From Rhodococcus sovatensis (GTDB lineage: Bacteria; Actinomycetota; Actinomycetes; Mycobacteriales; Mycobacteriaceae): a stretch of 64,000 nt of DNA. The number at the start of each line of letters is the position of its first letter. The first letter of the stretch is position 1. The notes under the pieces were generated by a model. It had not been told where the DNA came from. It did no database searches and saw only the letters and a program-made list of their open reading frames with translations. Below, in pieces: positions 33,806 to 41,496 of this stretch. The position numbers and the translations under genes were made by a program. Location of the stretch: NCBI RefSeq assembly GCF_037327425.1, contig NZ_CP147846.1, forward strand, positions 1,054,001 to 1,118,000, in the 5' to 3' direction.

Positions 33806-34751
33806 GAAACGTAATCCGTTCGGAGAGCCAGACGAGGACACCTGCGACAGCGCCGAATCCCACGAAGAGCACGATGCCCGCGGCCGCGCTGAGTCCGGCG
33901 TCGAAGCTGTGGAAACCGTAGTCCCACAACAGGTAGTAGATATTGGTCGTCGATTGCGACGGCCCGCCCTGCGTCAGGGTGTCGATCAGCGGGAATGTCC
34001 ACTGTGCACTGAGCAGGACAGTCATGAGCGTGAGGAACACCAGCGTGGGGGAGAGCAACGGCAGTGTGATCCAGCGATCGATCTGCCACCGCGACGCCCC
34101 ATCCATCTGTGCGGCCTCGGAGTAGTCGCTGTTCACACCCGCCATGCCGGCGGATACCACCAGCACCGCGAACCCGAGAAAATGCCACCCCGTGATGATG
34201 ATGATGACCCACTGCGCGGTAGCGGTGTCCTGGATCCAGTTGCGGTCCGAACCGAGGATCCGGTTGACGATCCCGGCGCTCGGATCGAGCAGCCACTGCC
34301 ACACCGCCGCGCCCGCGACCGGTGCGATCAGGAACGGAGCGAAGATGATGCTCTGGTACATCACCCGTGCTCGCCCGTGCACGCCTCGTGTTGCGAACGA
34401 GATCACCACGGGCAGAACGATCGAGAAGGGGAGCAGGGCGAGAATCAGAACGACCGTGCGCCAGATGGAGTCGCCGACGGCCGGTAACTCGAGCAGACGA
34501 CGGTAGTTGTCCGCACCCACCGCTTCCATGGGTGTCGTGGGCAACAAATTCCACGAGTACGTCGACAACTGAGCAGCCTGGACGAGTGGACGATAGGTCC
34601 ATACGACGAGCAATGCGATAGCAGGTGTCAGATACAGATAGGGCTGTGCGACGCGCAGCACGCGCGCGATCGACGAATCCCGGATGGTCCGAGTGGGTTC
34701 CGGGGCCGTCACCTTGGTCGGTACAGGGCGGTCGAGAACGCTGACGAACAC
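33795..34751 (-). CDS. ABC importer permease, UgpA/MalF family
   Basis: A 318-residue permease with six helices after a cytoplasmic N-terminus. The EAA loop is YSEAAQMDGASRWQIDRWITLPLLSP. The segment TLTQGGPSQSTTNIYYLLWDYGF is typical of sugar and glycerol-phosphate permeases. It forms the translocation pore with the UgpE-like protein. The start is GTG at 34751, 3 bp after the stop of the phosphodiesterase gene, implying translational coupling. Confidence 0.92.
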   Translation of the reverse strand: MFVSVLDRPVPTKVTAPEPTRTIRDSSIARVLRVAQPYLYLTPAIALLVVWTYRPLVQAAQLSTYSWNLLPTTPMEAVGADNYRRLLELPAVGDSIWRTVVLILALLPFSIVLPVVISFATRGVHGRARVMYQSIIFAPFLIAPVAGAAVWQWLLDPSAGIVNRILGSDRNWIQDTATAQWVIIIITGWHFLGFAVLVVSAGMAGVNSDYSEAAQMDGASRWQIDRWITLPLLSPTLVFLTLMTVLLSAQWTFPLIDTLTQGGPSQSTTNIYYLLWDYGFHSFDAGLSAAAGIVLFVGFGAVAGVLVWLSERITFHDN

Positions 34752-34754
34752 CTC

Positions 34755-35627
34755 TCACCCAGCCTGGAGTGAGAGTGCCGCGAGCTTGTCGAGAATGTCC
34801 TGCATCGACTCGTCGTACACCGTCGCAGACGGCGTGGCTTCGACCGCGGTGGCGACGAAGGTCGACCCGAACACGTCGATGCGGGAGAAGCCGAACCCGA
34901 CGACACCGCGATGCCGGCCGACAGGCGGTATCGGGTCGACACGGTACGACATAGCAGGGCCCACCCACACCGGAATCCCAGCTATCGAGCCCGAACTTGT
35001 GTGGTGGGAGTGACCGCACAGGACCATGCCCACGTCGGACCCGGCGAGAACGGCCTCGAGATGCTCCGAGTGCTGCAGCCGAAGAGAATCGACCGACGTG
35101 ACCGGTGACGGGATCGGTGGGTGGTGCAGCACCAGGATCGTGCCGCCGGGTGCCGGCTCGGCAAGAGTGTCTGTCAGCCAAGACAGCTGGCTCGGCTCGA
35201 GCCTGCCGTCGTGTCTCCCCGCCGTCGTGCTGTCCAGAACGACGATTCGGACTCCACCGATGTCGAAGACGGCGTCGACCGCGTCGACTGGGCCTGCGGG
35301 GCCGTTGGACGACGACGGTGACGCGATCAATTCGTGTACGAACGCTTCCCGGTCGTCGTGATTGCCCATTGCATAGATCACCGCGGCACCCAGTGCGTCG
35401 GCGGCGGGAACGACCGCCTCCCGCAGCCGGCGGTATGCCTCCGGGTCACCGTCGTCGGTGAGATCTCCCGACAGGACCAGGGCGTCGATGCGCTGCCCCG
35501 AGTTCACCAGTCGGTCGAGGACCGTGTGCAGGTTGGCGAGCGTGTCGACGACGCCGTGCACCGTCTCGCCCTCTCTGCGAATGTGTGTGTCCGTCAACTG
35601 AACGACGGTGAAATCAGGTCCAGCCAT
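34755..35627 (-). CDS. Class III metallophosphoesterase, GpdQ/Icc-like
   Basis: A 290-residue two-metal phosphodiesterase. It shows the full set of metal-ligand motifs: QLTDTHIR, SGDLTDDGD, AMGNHDDRE, LVLHHPPIP and CGHSHHTSSG. This set characterises cyclic-nucleotide and glycerophosphodiester phosphodiesterases. It has no signal peptide and should act in the cytoplasm. The gene is embedded between the binding-protein and permease genes of a Ugp-like importer, so hydrolysis of an imported glycerophosphodiester is the best guess. AAAGGA precedes the ATG. Confidence 0.9.
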   Translation of the reverse strand: MAGPDFTVVQLTDTHIRREGETVHGVVDTLANLHTVLDRLVNSGQRIDALVLSGDLTDDGDPEAYRRLREAVVPAADALGAAVIYAMGNHDDREAFVHELIASPSSSNGPAGPVDAVDAVFDIGGVRIVVLDSTTAGRHDGRLEPSQLSWLTDTLAEPAPGGTILVLHHPPIPSPVTSVDSLRLQHSEHLEAVLAGSDVGMVLCGHSHHTSSGSIAGIPVWVGPAMSYRVDPIPPVGRHRGVVGFGFSRIDVFGSTFVATAVEATPSATVYDESMQDILDKLAALSLQAG

Positions 35628-35669
35628 TTCGTGTCCTTTTCCTAGGCGGCTTCGGCAGGGGTCGACGGT

Positions 35670-37046
35670 CTACTGAGCGGGAAGAAGAGCGGTGCCCTGA
35701 TCGCGGGCGGCCTGCAGCGTCGGACCCGGATCCGCACCCTGGTAGACGATCGACTCGACGGCGTCCATCATTCCGTCGCGAATCTGCAGGTAGTTGTTGC
35801 CGGGCATGGATACCCAAGGCTCCATCGACTCCAGCTGCTCCAAGTTGGGTCCGATCAGCGGGCTCTTCGATGCCCAGTCCGCCAGTCCCTCGGGATCGTC
35901 GATGAGCCCGGTGCGCAATGGGAGGTAGCCGATGCCCTGCGAAATCGTGGTGTAGGACTGCTCGCTGGTCAAGAACTTCATGAGTTCCCATGAGGCCCGC
36001 TGCTTCGCGGGGTCGGAGGCGAATGTGAACAGCGATGCTCCCGAGTTGGTGGGAACGACGGGCTGGTCACCGAAAGACGGCATCGTGGTCGCACGCAGAT
36101 CCCATTTGTCCTTGGCGCCCTTGGTGAATGTCCCTTGGATGGCGCTGGTTTCGAGAATCATTCCCATGTCACCGCGAGCGAAAGCCTCGTAACCCTGCTG
36201 CTGGCTCAATACCGGTGTCGCTCCGTCGGCGACCAGTTTCTGCGCCATCGTCGTAGCTTCGACGGCCGCCTCGTCGGCGAACTCGAGGGATGTCCGATCC
36301 TCGGAGATGACGCGTCCACCGTTCGATCGGACCAGGCTCTGGAAGCACCAGTCTTTCGCTGACTTGGTGAGGCAGTCGAGGTACACCCCGCCCTTGCCGG
36401 TCCGGTCGGCAATTGTCTTCGCCGCGCCGGCAACTTCGTCCCAGGTCGACGGCGGATCGGCAGGATCGAGGCCGGCTTGCTCGAAGAGTGTTGCGTTGTA
36501 GTAGAAGACAGGTGTGGAGAACACGAATGGGATGCCGTACGTGGTTCCGTCCCAGTCTGCGAGAGTGCGTGCGGTGGGCGCGTACGCGTGCTTCGTTCCG
36601 TCGAAGTTCTTCTGAACCTCGTCCTTACCGAAGAGGCCATCGAGGGATCGGGCTCCCAGCTGGTTGATGGTGAAGTCCAGGTCGCTGAACCCGAGCTGTG
36701 CCACGTCCGGGGGTGCGCCCGCGACGGTCTGGTTCTGAATGCTCGAGACAGTGTCCGTTGCGGGATTGGGGCTGTTTCCCTGCGGCTTCTGTGCTGTGAC
36801 GGTGATGTTCGGATGTTGCGTTTCGAATTCGCTGATCAGGGTGTTGAACGTGTCGGTCCACGCACCTGCCAGACCGTAGTTGTAGCTCTCGAAGACGATC
36901 GAGACTTGTTGGTCGTCGGTCAGTTCGGGCACCGGTTGGGAGGCGGATGTGGTTTCTGTCGTCGTGGTGCTGCCGAGGCCGCCACACGCAGTCAGCACGA
37001 GCGCGCTCGTCACGAGCGCACCCACGCCGAGGAGGGTTCTGTTCAT
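35670..37046 (-). CDS. Solute-binding lipoprotein of a Ugp-like ABC importer
   Basis: A 458-residue family 1 extracellular binding protein. The signal sequence ends in the lipobox VLTACGG, so it is anchored outside the membrane. The body has VSIVFESYNYG, a Thr/Ser-rich linker after the lipid-anchored Cys, and FYYNATLFEQAGLDPADPPSTWDE, which is typical of sugar/glycerol-phosphate binders. The ATG at 37046 has AGGAG upstream. The open frame extends to 37412, but that part lacks coding character and would bury the signal peptide. It delivers substrate to the two permeases downstream. Confidence 0.92.
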   Translation of the reverse strand: MNRTLLGVGALVTSALVLTACGGLGSTTTTETTSASQPVPELTDDQQVSIVFESYNYGLAGAWTDTFNTLISEFETQHPNITVTAQKPQGNSPNPATDTVSSIQNQTVAGAPPDVAQLGFSDLDFTINQLGARSLDGLFGKDEVQKNFDGTKHAYAPTARTLADWDGTTYGIPFVFSTPVFYYNATLFEQAGLDPADPPSTWDEVAGAAKTIADRTGKGGVYLDCLTKSAKDWCFQSLVRSNGGRVISEDRTSLEFADEAAVEATTMAQKLVADGATPVLSQQQGYEAFARGDMGMILETSAIQGTFTKGAKDKWDLRATTMPSFGDQPVVPTNSGASLFTFASDPAKQRASWELMKFLTSEQSYTTISQGIGYLPLRTGLIDDPEGLADWASKSPLIGPNLEQLESMEPWVSMPGNNYLQIRDGMMDAVESIVYQGADPGPTLQAARDQGTALLPAQ

Positions 37047-37083
37047 CGTTGCTCCTGGTGAGAGTTGGTTAGGAAGGGCTATG

Positions 37084-37113
37084 GATCTAGGGAGTGAAGA
37101 TCTAGGAAGTGAA
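37084..37113 (-). repeat. 15-bp tandem duplication spanning the stop codon of the importer ATPase gene
   Basis: Two adjacent 15-bp units (GATCTAGGGAGTGAA and GATCTAGGAAGTGAA on the plus strand) differ at one base. The right unit contains the TAG stop and last codons of the ATPase gene (VFTS-stop). The left unit repeats the same sense downstream, giving a second would-be end. It looks like a small slippage duplication. Confidence 0.8.
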
Positions 37114-38265
37114 GACTGGGATGCCCGTCTCTCGAGCGGTGGCATCGGTATCGGCAACCGTTTCCGCGGTGTCGGCAACCGCGTCCTCGGGCTGCCAGAC
37201 CAGTCGACGCCCGGTGTCGCGGTCGAACAGATGAAGGTCGGACTTGTCCAGGCCGAGGTGGAGGGTATCGCCGGGTCGCACCCCGGCCGGCCGGGGCACT
37301 CTCGCGCAGAGGGTATTGGGCCCCACTCGCACATGAACGAGTTCTTCGCTCCCGAGGTTTTCCACCGTGGCAACCGTGGCCGGAGTACCGACACCGTCGT
37401 GGCGTAGAACAATCCGTTCCGGGCGAACGCCGATGGTCACGCTGCGAGCGGCGCCACCGTTGGCCGAGATACCTAGCGGCACAAAAAGATCGGGTGCCTC
37501 CGCATACAACTCGCGGTCTCGGTTCACTACGTCGGCCGCCAGGAGGTTCATCGGCGGCGCACCGAGAAAGCCCGCCACGAAGGTGGACCGAGGAGTGTCG
37601 TAGAGCTCGGTGGGAGTGCCCACCTGCTCCACGCGCCCGTCGTTCATCAACGCGATCCGCGAAGCCATCGTCATGGCTTCGACCTGGTCGTGGGTGACAT
37701 ACAGGAAGGTGGTGCCGATTCGGTTGTGCAGTTCGATGAGCTCGGTACGAGTCGCGCTCCGCAGTTGTGCGTCCAGATTGGACAGGGGTTCGTCCATCAG
37801 GAATGCACCTGGTTCGCGAACCATCGCTCGTGCCAATGCAACTCGCTGACGTTGCCCGCCGGACAGTTCCGCTGGACGCCGCCCCAATAGTGGGGTTAGG
37901 TCGAGAATCGACGCCACGTTCGCGACGCTCTCAGCGATCGATTGGCGCGATTGCCCACGGGTTCTCAGCGGAAATCCGATGTTCTTCGCGACAGTCAGAT
38001 GAGGGTACAGCGCATAGCTTTGGAAGACCATCGCAAGATCTCGTTGACGTGGGGGTGCCGAGGTGATGTCGTTGTGGTCGAGCAGGATCCGGCCCGATGT
38101 CGGCTGGGCCAGGCCTGCCACCATGCGGAGGAGGGTCGACTTGCCGCATCCACTCGGACCCAGCAGGACCATGAATTCGCCGTCCGCGATATCGAGACTC
38201 ACGTCGTGGATCGCATGGGTGGTACCGAATTTCTTCGACACCGATTCGAGTTGAATTCGGCTCAA
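37102..38265 (-). CDS. ABC importer ATPase, UgpC/MalK family
   Basis: A 387-residue ATPase, first gene of the importer operon. Walker A is GPSGCGKST, the Q-loop is in MVFQSYALYPHL, the signature is LSGGQRQRVALARAM, Walker B is AFLMDEPLSNLDAQ, and the H-loop is in YVTHDQVEAM. The C-terminal half is the regulatory OB-fold (MOP-like) domain of the MalK type, with IGVRPERIVL. The start is TTG at 38265, preceded by AGGGAG. The Ala/Thr-rich C-terminal tail (about 25 residues) is unusual and is followed by a tandem duplication across the stop. Confidence 0.93.
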   Translation of the reverse strand: MSRIQLESVSKKFGTTHAIHDVSLDIADGEFMVLLGPSGCGKSTLLRMVAGLAQPTSGRILLDHNDITSAPPRQRDLAMVFQSYALYPHLTVAKNIGFPLRTRGQSRQSIAESVANVASILDLTPLLGRRPAELSGGQRQRVALARAMVREPGAFLMDEPLSNLDAQLRSATRTELIELHNRIGTTFLYVTHDQVEAMTMASRIALMNDGRVEQVGTPTELYDTPRSTFVAGFLGAPPMNLLAADVVNRDRELYAEAPDLFVPLGISANGGAARSVTIGVRPERIVLRHDGVGTPATVATVENLGSEELVHVRVGPNTLCARVPRPAGVRPGDTLHLGLDKSDLHLFDRDTGRRLVWQPEDAVADTAETVADTDATARETGIPVFTS

Positions 38266-38279
38266 CGTGTATCTCCCTG

Positions 38280-38311
38280 CCGTGCGCTTGATCAGCCGTG
38301 CGCTTGATCAG
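38280..38311. repeat. Perfect 16-bp tandem repeat upstream of the importer operon
   Basis: The unit CCGTGCGCTTGATCAG occurs twice in a row with no spacer. It begins 14 bp before the TTG start of the ATPase gene, on the leader side. Direct repeats like this can be regulator half-sites or a slippage product. The region 38312-38550 shows no other clear element. Confidence 0.7.
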
Positions 38312-38550
38312 TGGGAACATGCCAACACGCCGTCGTGTACTCGAGGTGAACACCTTCTGCGGGAGTGGAGCGCCGGGGGCAATGTAGGTGCGCGGACCTG
38401 GGTCGATAGAACCTTCGGGCGCGTGCGATCGCCGTCACGCACATTCACGAGCATCAGGAGACTTCCGATGCCTGGCCAGCCAGGATAGGCGTCGGCTATC
38501 GCCGCACATCGAAACAGGCCGTGCGTCAGAGTATTTCAGGTTCCTGAGCA

Positions 38551-38556
38551 TACGAT
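38551..38556 (+). promoter_or_regulatory. Possible -10 box for a leaderless MFS transcript
   Basis: TACGAT fits the actinobacterial -10 pattern and lies 6 bp before the GTG start at 38563. If used, transcription would begin at or next to the start codon, giving a leaderless mRNA. That would explain the absence of a good ribosome-binding site. No clear -35 box is seen. Confidence 0.35.
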
Positions 38557-38562
38557 GTTCAG

Positions 38563-39969
38563 GTGACTTCGGATAGTGACATCTCCCGAACCGATACTTC
38601 GACAAACCAGCACGATCTTCGTCGTCGGACCCTCCTGTGGGGCATCTGCGCGGTGACGTTCATCGTCTACCTCGACACCAGCATCGCGCCGGTGGCGATT
38701 CCGACCATCGCAGACAGTCTGGGCGGCGGGGACACTGCCGCGCAATGGATGCTCGACGCGTACACACTGGCCTTCGCGTGCCTCCTGTTGTCGGGTGGGT
38801 TGCTCGGCGATCGATTCGGCACCCGACGCATGTTGCTCGGTGGCACCGGCGCGTTCGGGCTCGCATCGATCGTCTGCGCCCTCGCGCCGACCATGAACGT
38901 GCTGATCACGGGTCGCGCCTTACAAGGTGTGTGCGCGGCCGTCATTGTTCCTCTGTCGGTCGCGGCGTTGACCACGCACTTCCCCGATCCGATGGCACGG
39001 GCGAAAGCCATCGGTCTGTGGGGCGGTACTGCGGGAGTTGCCCTTGCGCTGGGTCCTCTCGTCGGCGGGGTGCTCGTGTCGTCGGCGGGATGGCAGTCCT
39101 TGTTCTGGATCAATATTCCCATCGCGGTGTTCGCTTTGGCTGCACTCCGGATTTCCCTGCACCACAAAGCGAGTTCGCGCAGCGGTGGTATCGACGTCGT
39201 CGGCCAGGCCCTCTTCGTTGCGGCAGGTGTCGGCGCCACACTCGCGCTCGTCGAGGGTCCGCATCGTGGGTGGGCGCATCCGTTCGTGCTGGTGACCTTC
39301 GCGGTTGCCGCTCTGTCGGTGGTGCTGTTCGTGGTGTGGGAGCGTCACGCCGAGCGTCCGATGTTGCCGCCGGGACTGCTTCGAATTCCCGAGGTCTTCG
39401 CCGCGTGTGCAGTGAACTTCCTCGGATTGTTCGGTCTCTACGGCGTGCTGTTCATCCTGACGCTGTATCTACAGGGGGAACGAGGTCTGAGTCCGATCGC
39501 GACGGGGCTGGAATTTCTCCCGCTCTTCGGTGCAATGGGCGCCGGATCACTGACTGCGTCGTACATCGTCAGGCGCCTCGGTACCCGGCCGACGATGCTG
39601 CTCGGGCTCGGATCGATCTGCGTCGGGATGCTGGGCCTGATGTCGATCCCGGCAGGCGCACCGTTCGCGGTCTACGGAGTCGCTCTCACCCTGCTCGGGA
39701 TCGGCATTCCGCTCTCCGGCGGTGTCGTCGCGATTGCCGCGATGATGAACGCGGTTCCGGCGGAGTCGGTGGGCGCCGCGTCCGGCGCGATGAACACGTT
39801 CAGGCAGTTCGGCGCTGTGTTCGGGGTGGCTGCCGCGGCCATCGCGTCGCCGCGGGTGGGTAGCGAGGTGACGTCGATGTCGACGACTTTCATGATCGGT
39901 GCAGGGGGAGCGTTGGCGGGCGCGATCCTGACGGCCGTTGTACTGCGGCCGTCAGGACCGCGCCGGTGA
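38563..39969 (+). CDS. MFS exporter, DHA2 (14-helix) drug:proton antiporter type
   Basis: A 468-residue major facilitator of the EmrB/QacA group, expected to export a drug or amphiphilic metabolite. It has the first-helix motif LDTSIAPVAIPTI, motif A GDRFGTRRMLLGG, motif C GTAGVALALGPLVGGVL, and about 14 hydrophobic segments. The GTG start at 38563 is close to a candidate -10 box. The gene lies between the two lipid-pathway operons and could export one of their products, though DHA2 transporters are common and this is only a possibility. Its last codons contain a perfect hairpin. Confidence 0.9.
   Translation: MTSDSDISRTDTSTNQHDLRRRTLLWGICAVTFIVYLDTSIAPVAIPTIADSLGGGDTAAQWMLDAYTLAFACLLLSGGLLGDRFGTRRMLLGGTGAFGLASIVCALAPTMNVLITGRALQGVCAAVIVPLSVAALTTHFPDPMARAKAIGLWGGTAGVALALGPLVGGVLVSSAGWQSLFWINIPIAVFALAALRISLHHKASSRSGGIDVVGQALFVAAGVGATLALVEGPHRGWAHPFVLVTFAVAALSVVLFVVWERHAERPMLPPGLLRIPEVFAACAVNFLGLFGLYGVLFILTLYLQGERGLSPIATGLEFLPLFGAMGAGSLTASYIVRRLGTRPTMLLGLGSICVGMLGLMSIPAGAPFAVYGVALTLLGIGIPLSGGVVAIAAMMNAVPAESVGAASGAMNTFRQFGAVFGVAAAAIASPRVGSEVTSMSTTFMIGAGGALAGAILTAVVLRPSGPRR
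39926..39957. terminator. Perfect 12-bp hairpin inside the 3' end of the MFS gene
   Basis: Arms TCCTGACGGCCG and CGGCCGTCAGGA surround an 8-nt loop. It ends 12 bp before the MFS stop and 27 bp before the stop of the convergent hydrolase gene. The two genes are only 14 bp apart, so the terminator appears to have been built into coding sequence. No long T-run follows. Confidence 0.65.
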
Positions 39970-39983
39970 GCGGCTGGCAGGTC

Positions 39984-40922
39984 TCAGCTCACCCGTCCAA
40001 GCTCTCCCGTTCGAACCCAGTCGGATGCGACTTGCGCGATCACCGGTGAATCCTTGATCCACTCGAAGTGGTCGCGGTGGATCACCGGGGAATCTGCGTC
40101 GATGTGCCACCGGGTCACCGGCGCCGCCGTCAATTTCGATTCCAGGAAGTCGACGTTCGACTTGGGACCGAGACGATCCTCGGCGAGCGAGATGGCCAGA
40201 ACCCGTGTCGTCATTTCCGCGAGCAGGCGGTCGTAGTTGCGGGACGATCCGGCCGGCCGGTAGTGGCTCGTCAGAGAGTGCCGTGACCAATCGACCATGA
40301 CGCGGCCCGCCATGGCTCCCGGAATCAGGACGCCTCCTGGCCAGTGTCCCTTGACCCGCGCGACCAAGCCGATCCACTGGATGTCGCGCAGCGCCTCGAA
40401 CCACCGGCGGATGCCGAACGCGCGCCAATAGACCGTGCCGGTGCCGATTACCGTGACACTGTCGACCGCATCCGGTTCTGCCGCAGCGTAGAGGAGTGAC
40501 AGCTGACCCCCGAGACTATGTCCGAACAGGTGTAGCTCACTGTCCGGGAAACGTTCTCGCACCGCCGCCGTCACGGCGGGAAGATCGATCTCGATCATCT
40601 CGCGGTAGCCGAAATTCGGTTGATCGAGCAGCGGGGGAGTGCATTCGCCCTGTCCGCGGAGATCGCATAGTGCGACCGAAACACCCTGTGCATTGAGGCT
40701 TTTCGCGAGATGCATGTAGTGCTTGGCCTTCATGACCATTGCCGGGAGGATGAGAACTACCGGAGCCGACGGGTCCGCCGCCGGCATCAATCGAACCGTG
40801 AACGTGATCTCGCCCGGAACCTCGACGGGCAAAGATTCGAGCAGCGAGTATGCGGAGGGTCGCCGCGTCGATGTGCCGTTCTCGGCGGACTGTCCGGTGG
40901 GTGTTCCTGAGGTGGTGGACAT
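39984..40922 (-). CDS. Alpha/beta hydrolase
   Basis: A 312-residue alpha/beta-hydrolase-fold protein, probably an esterase or lipase-like enzyme. The nucleophile elbow is LFGHSLGGQLS, the oxyanion-side segment is VVLILPAMVMKAKHY, and DLRGQGEC precedes it. A late Asp (SLAEDRLGP) and a His in the RDHFEWI region could complete the triad. No signal peptide is visible. It is last in a three-gene operon with a hotdog thioesterase-like protein (3-bp gap) and an acyl-CoA dehydrogenase, pointing to lipid or acyl-ester metabolism. Confidence 0.85.
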   Translation of the reverse strand: MSTTSGTPTGQSAENGTSTRRPSAYSLLESLPVEVPGEITFTVRLMPAADPSAPVVLILPAMVMKAKHYMHLAKSLNAQGVSVALCDLRGQGECTPPLLDQPNFGYREMIEIDLPAVTAAVRERFPDSELHLFGHSLGGQLSLLYAAAEPDAVDSVTVIGTGTVYWRAFGIRRWFEALRDIQWIGLVARVKGHWPGGVLIPGAMAGRVMVDWSRHSLTSHYRPAGSSRNYDRLLAEMTTRVLAISLAEDRLGPKSNVDFLESKLTAAPVTRWHIDADSPVIHRDHFEWIKDSPVIAQVASDWVRTGELGRVS

Positions 40923-40925
40923 CGG

Positions 40926-41462
40926 CTATTCCTTCCCGTCGTTTACGACGACATCGCACACATAGTCGAAGGTGAATTTCGCGACGGTGACGTCGTCGTC
41001 GTTTACCATCATTGCTTTGCCGGTGAGCTCGAAGCGTGCGTCGGACTCGGCGGCGAGGATGGCTCGCATTTCGCGCTCGTCGACGGTTGCGATCGCACGA
41101 ATTCGTCCCGAGGCGGGTTTGCGATACGTCGAGTTCGCCGAGCGCACTACGAGACTTTCGACGATGTGCAGCCTCGTTGCGGCGGCACCGACGAACGCTG
41201 CGGCCCCGGCGATATCGGCAGCGGTGAACAACGCGCCCGCGTGGACGGTGTTCATGTGGTTCACCACGTGGGGTTCGCGAGGGATATCGACGACGGCCCG
41301 ATCGGGTCCGATCTCGGTGACGGTTGTTCCCACGTGCTTGCCGAACGGCACGAGTGAGTTGGACACCGATCGAAGACGTTCGTAATCGGGTGCATCGCCG
41401 TTGATGTTGCCGAACGCGGCGGCGAACAGTCCGACCCGGCGGCCGGTGGTGGACAGGGACAC
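40926..41462 (-). CDS. Hotdog-fold thioesterase-like protein (DUF4442/PaaI type)
   Basis: A 178-residue single hotdog domain. The helix motif HAGALFTAADIAGAAA after NHMNTV is the usual active-site region of PaaI/DUF4442 proteins, and SANSTYRKPASGRIRA follows. Members hydrolyse acyl-CoA thioesters or are uncharacterised. It is transcribed with the acyl-CoA dehydrogenase upstream (34-bp gap) and the hydrolase downstream. Its substrate is unknown. Confidence 0.82.
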   Translation of the reverse strand: MSLSTTGRRVGLFAAAFGNINGDAPDYERLRSVSNSLVPFGKHVGTTVTEIGPDRAVVDIPREPHVVNHMNTVHAGALFTAADIAGAAAFVGAAATRLHIVESLVVRSANSTYRKPASGRIRAIATVDEREMRAILAAESDARFELTGKAMMVNDDDVTVAKFTFDYVCDVVVNDGKE

Positions 41463-41496
41463 GATGTGCTCCGTTCTTCTTGCGTGAAATGGATGG

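Noticed and set aside
37047..37412. N-terminal extension of the solute-binding protein
   Set aside because: It would bury the signal peptide and lipobox and overlaps the end of the ATPase gene.
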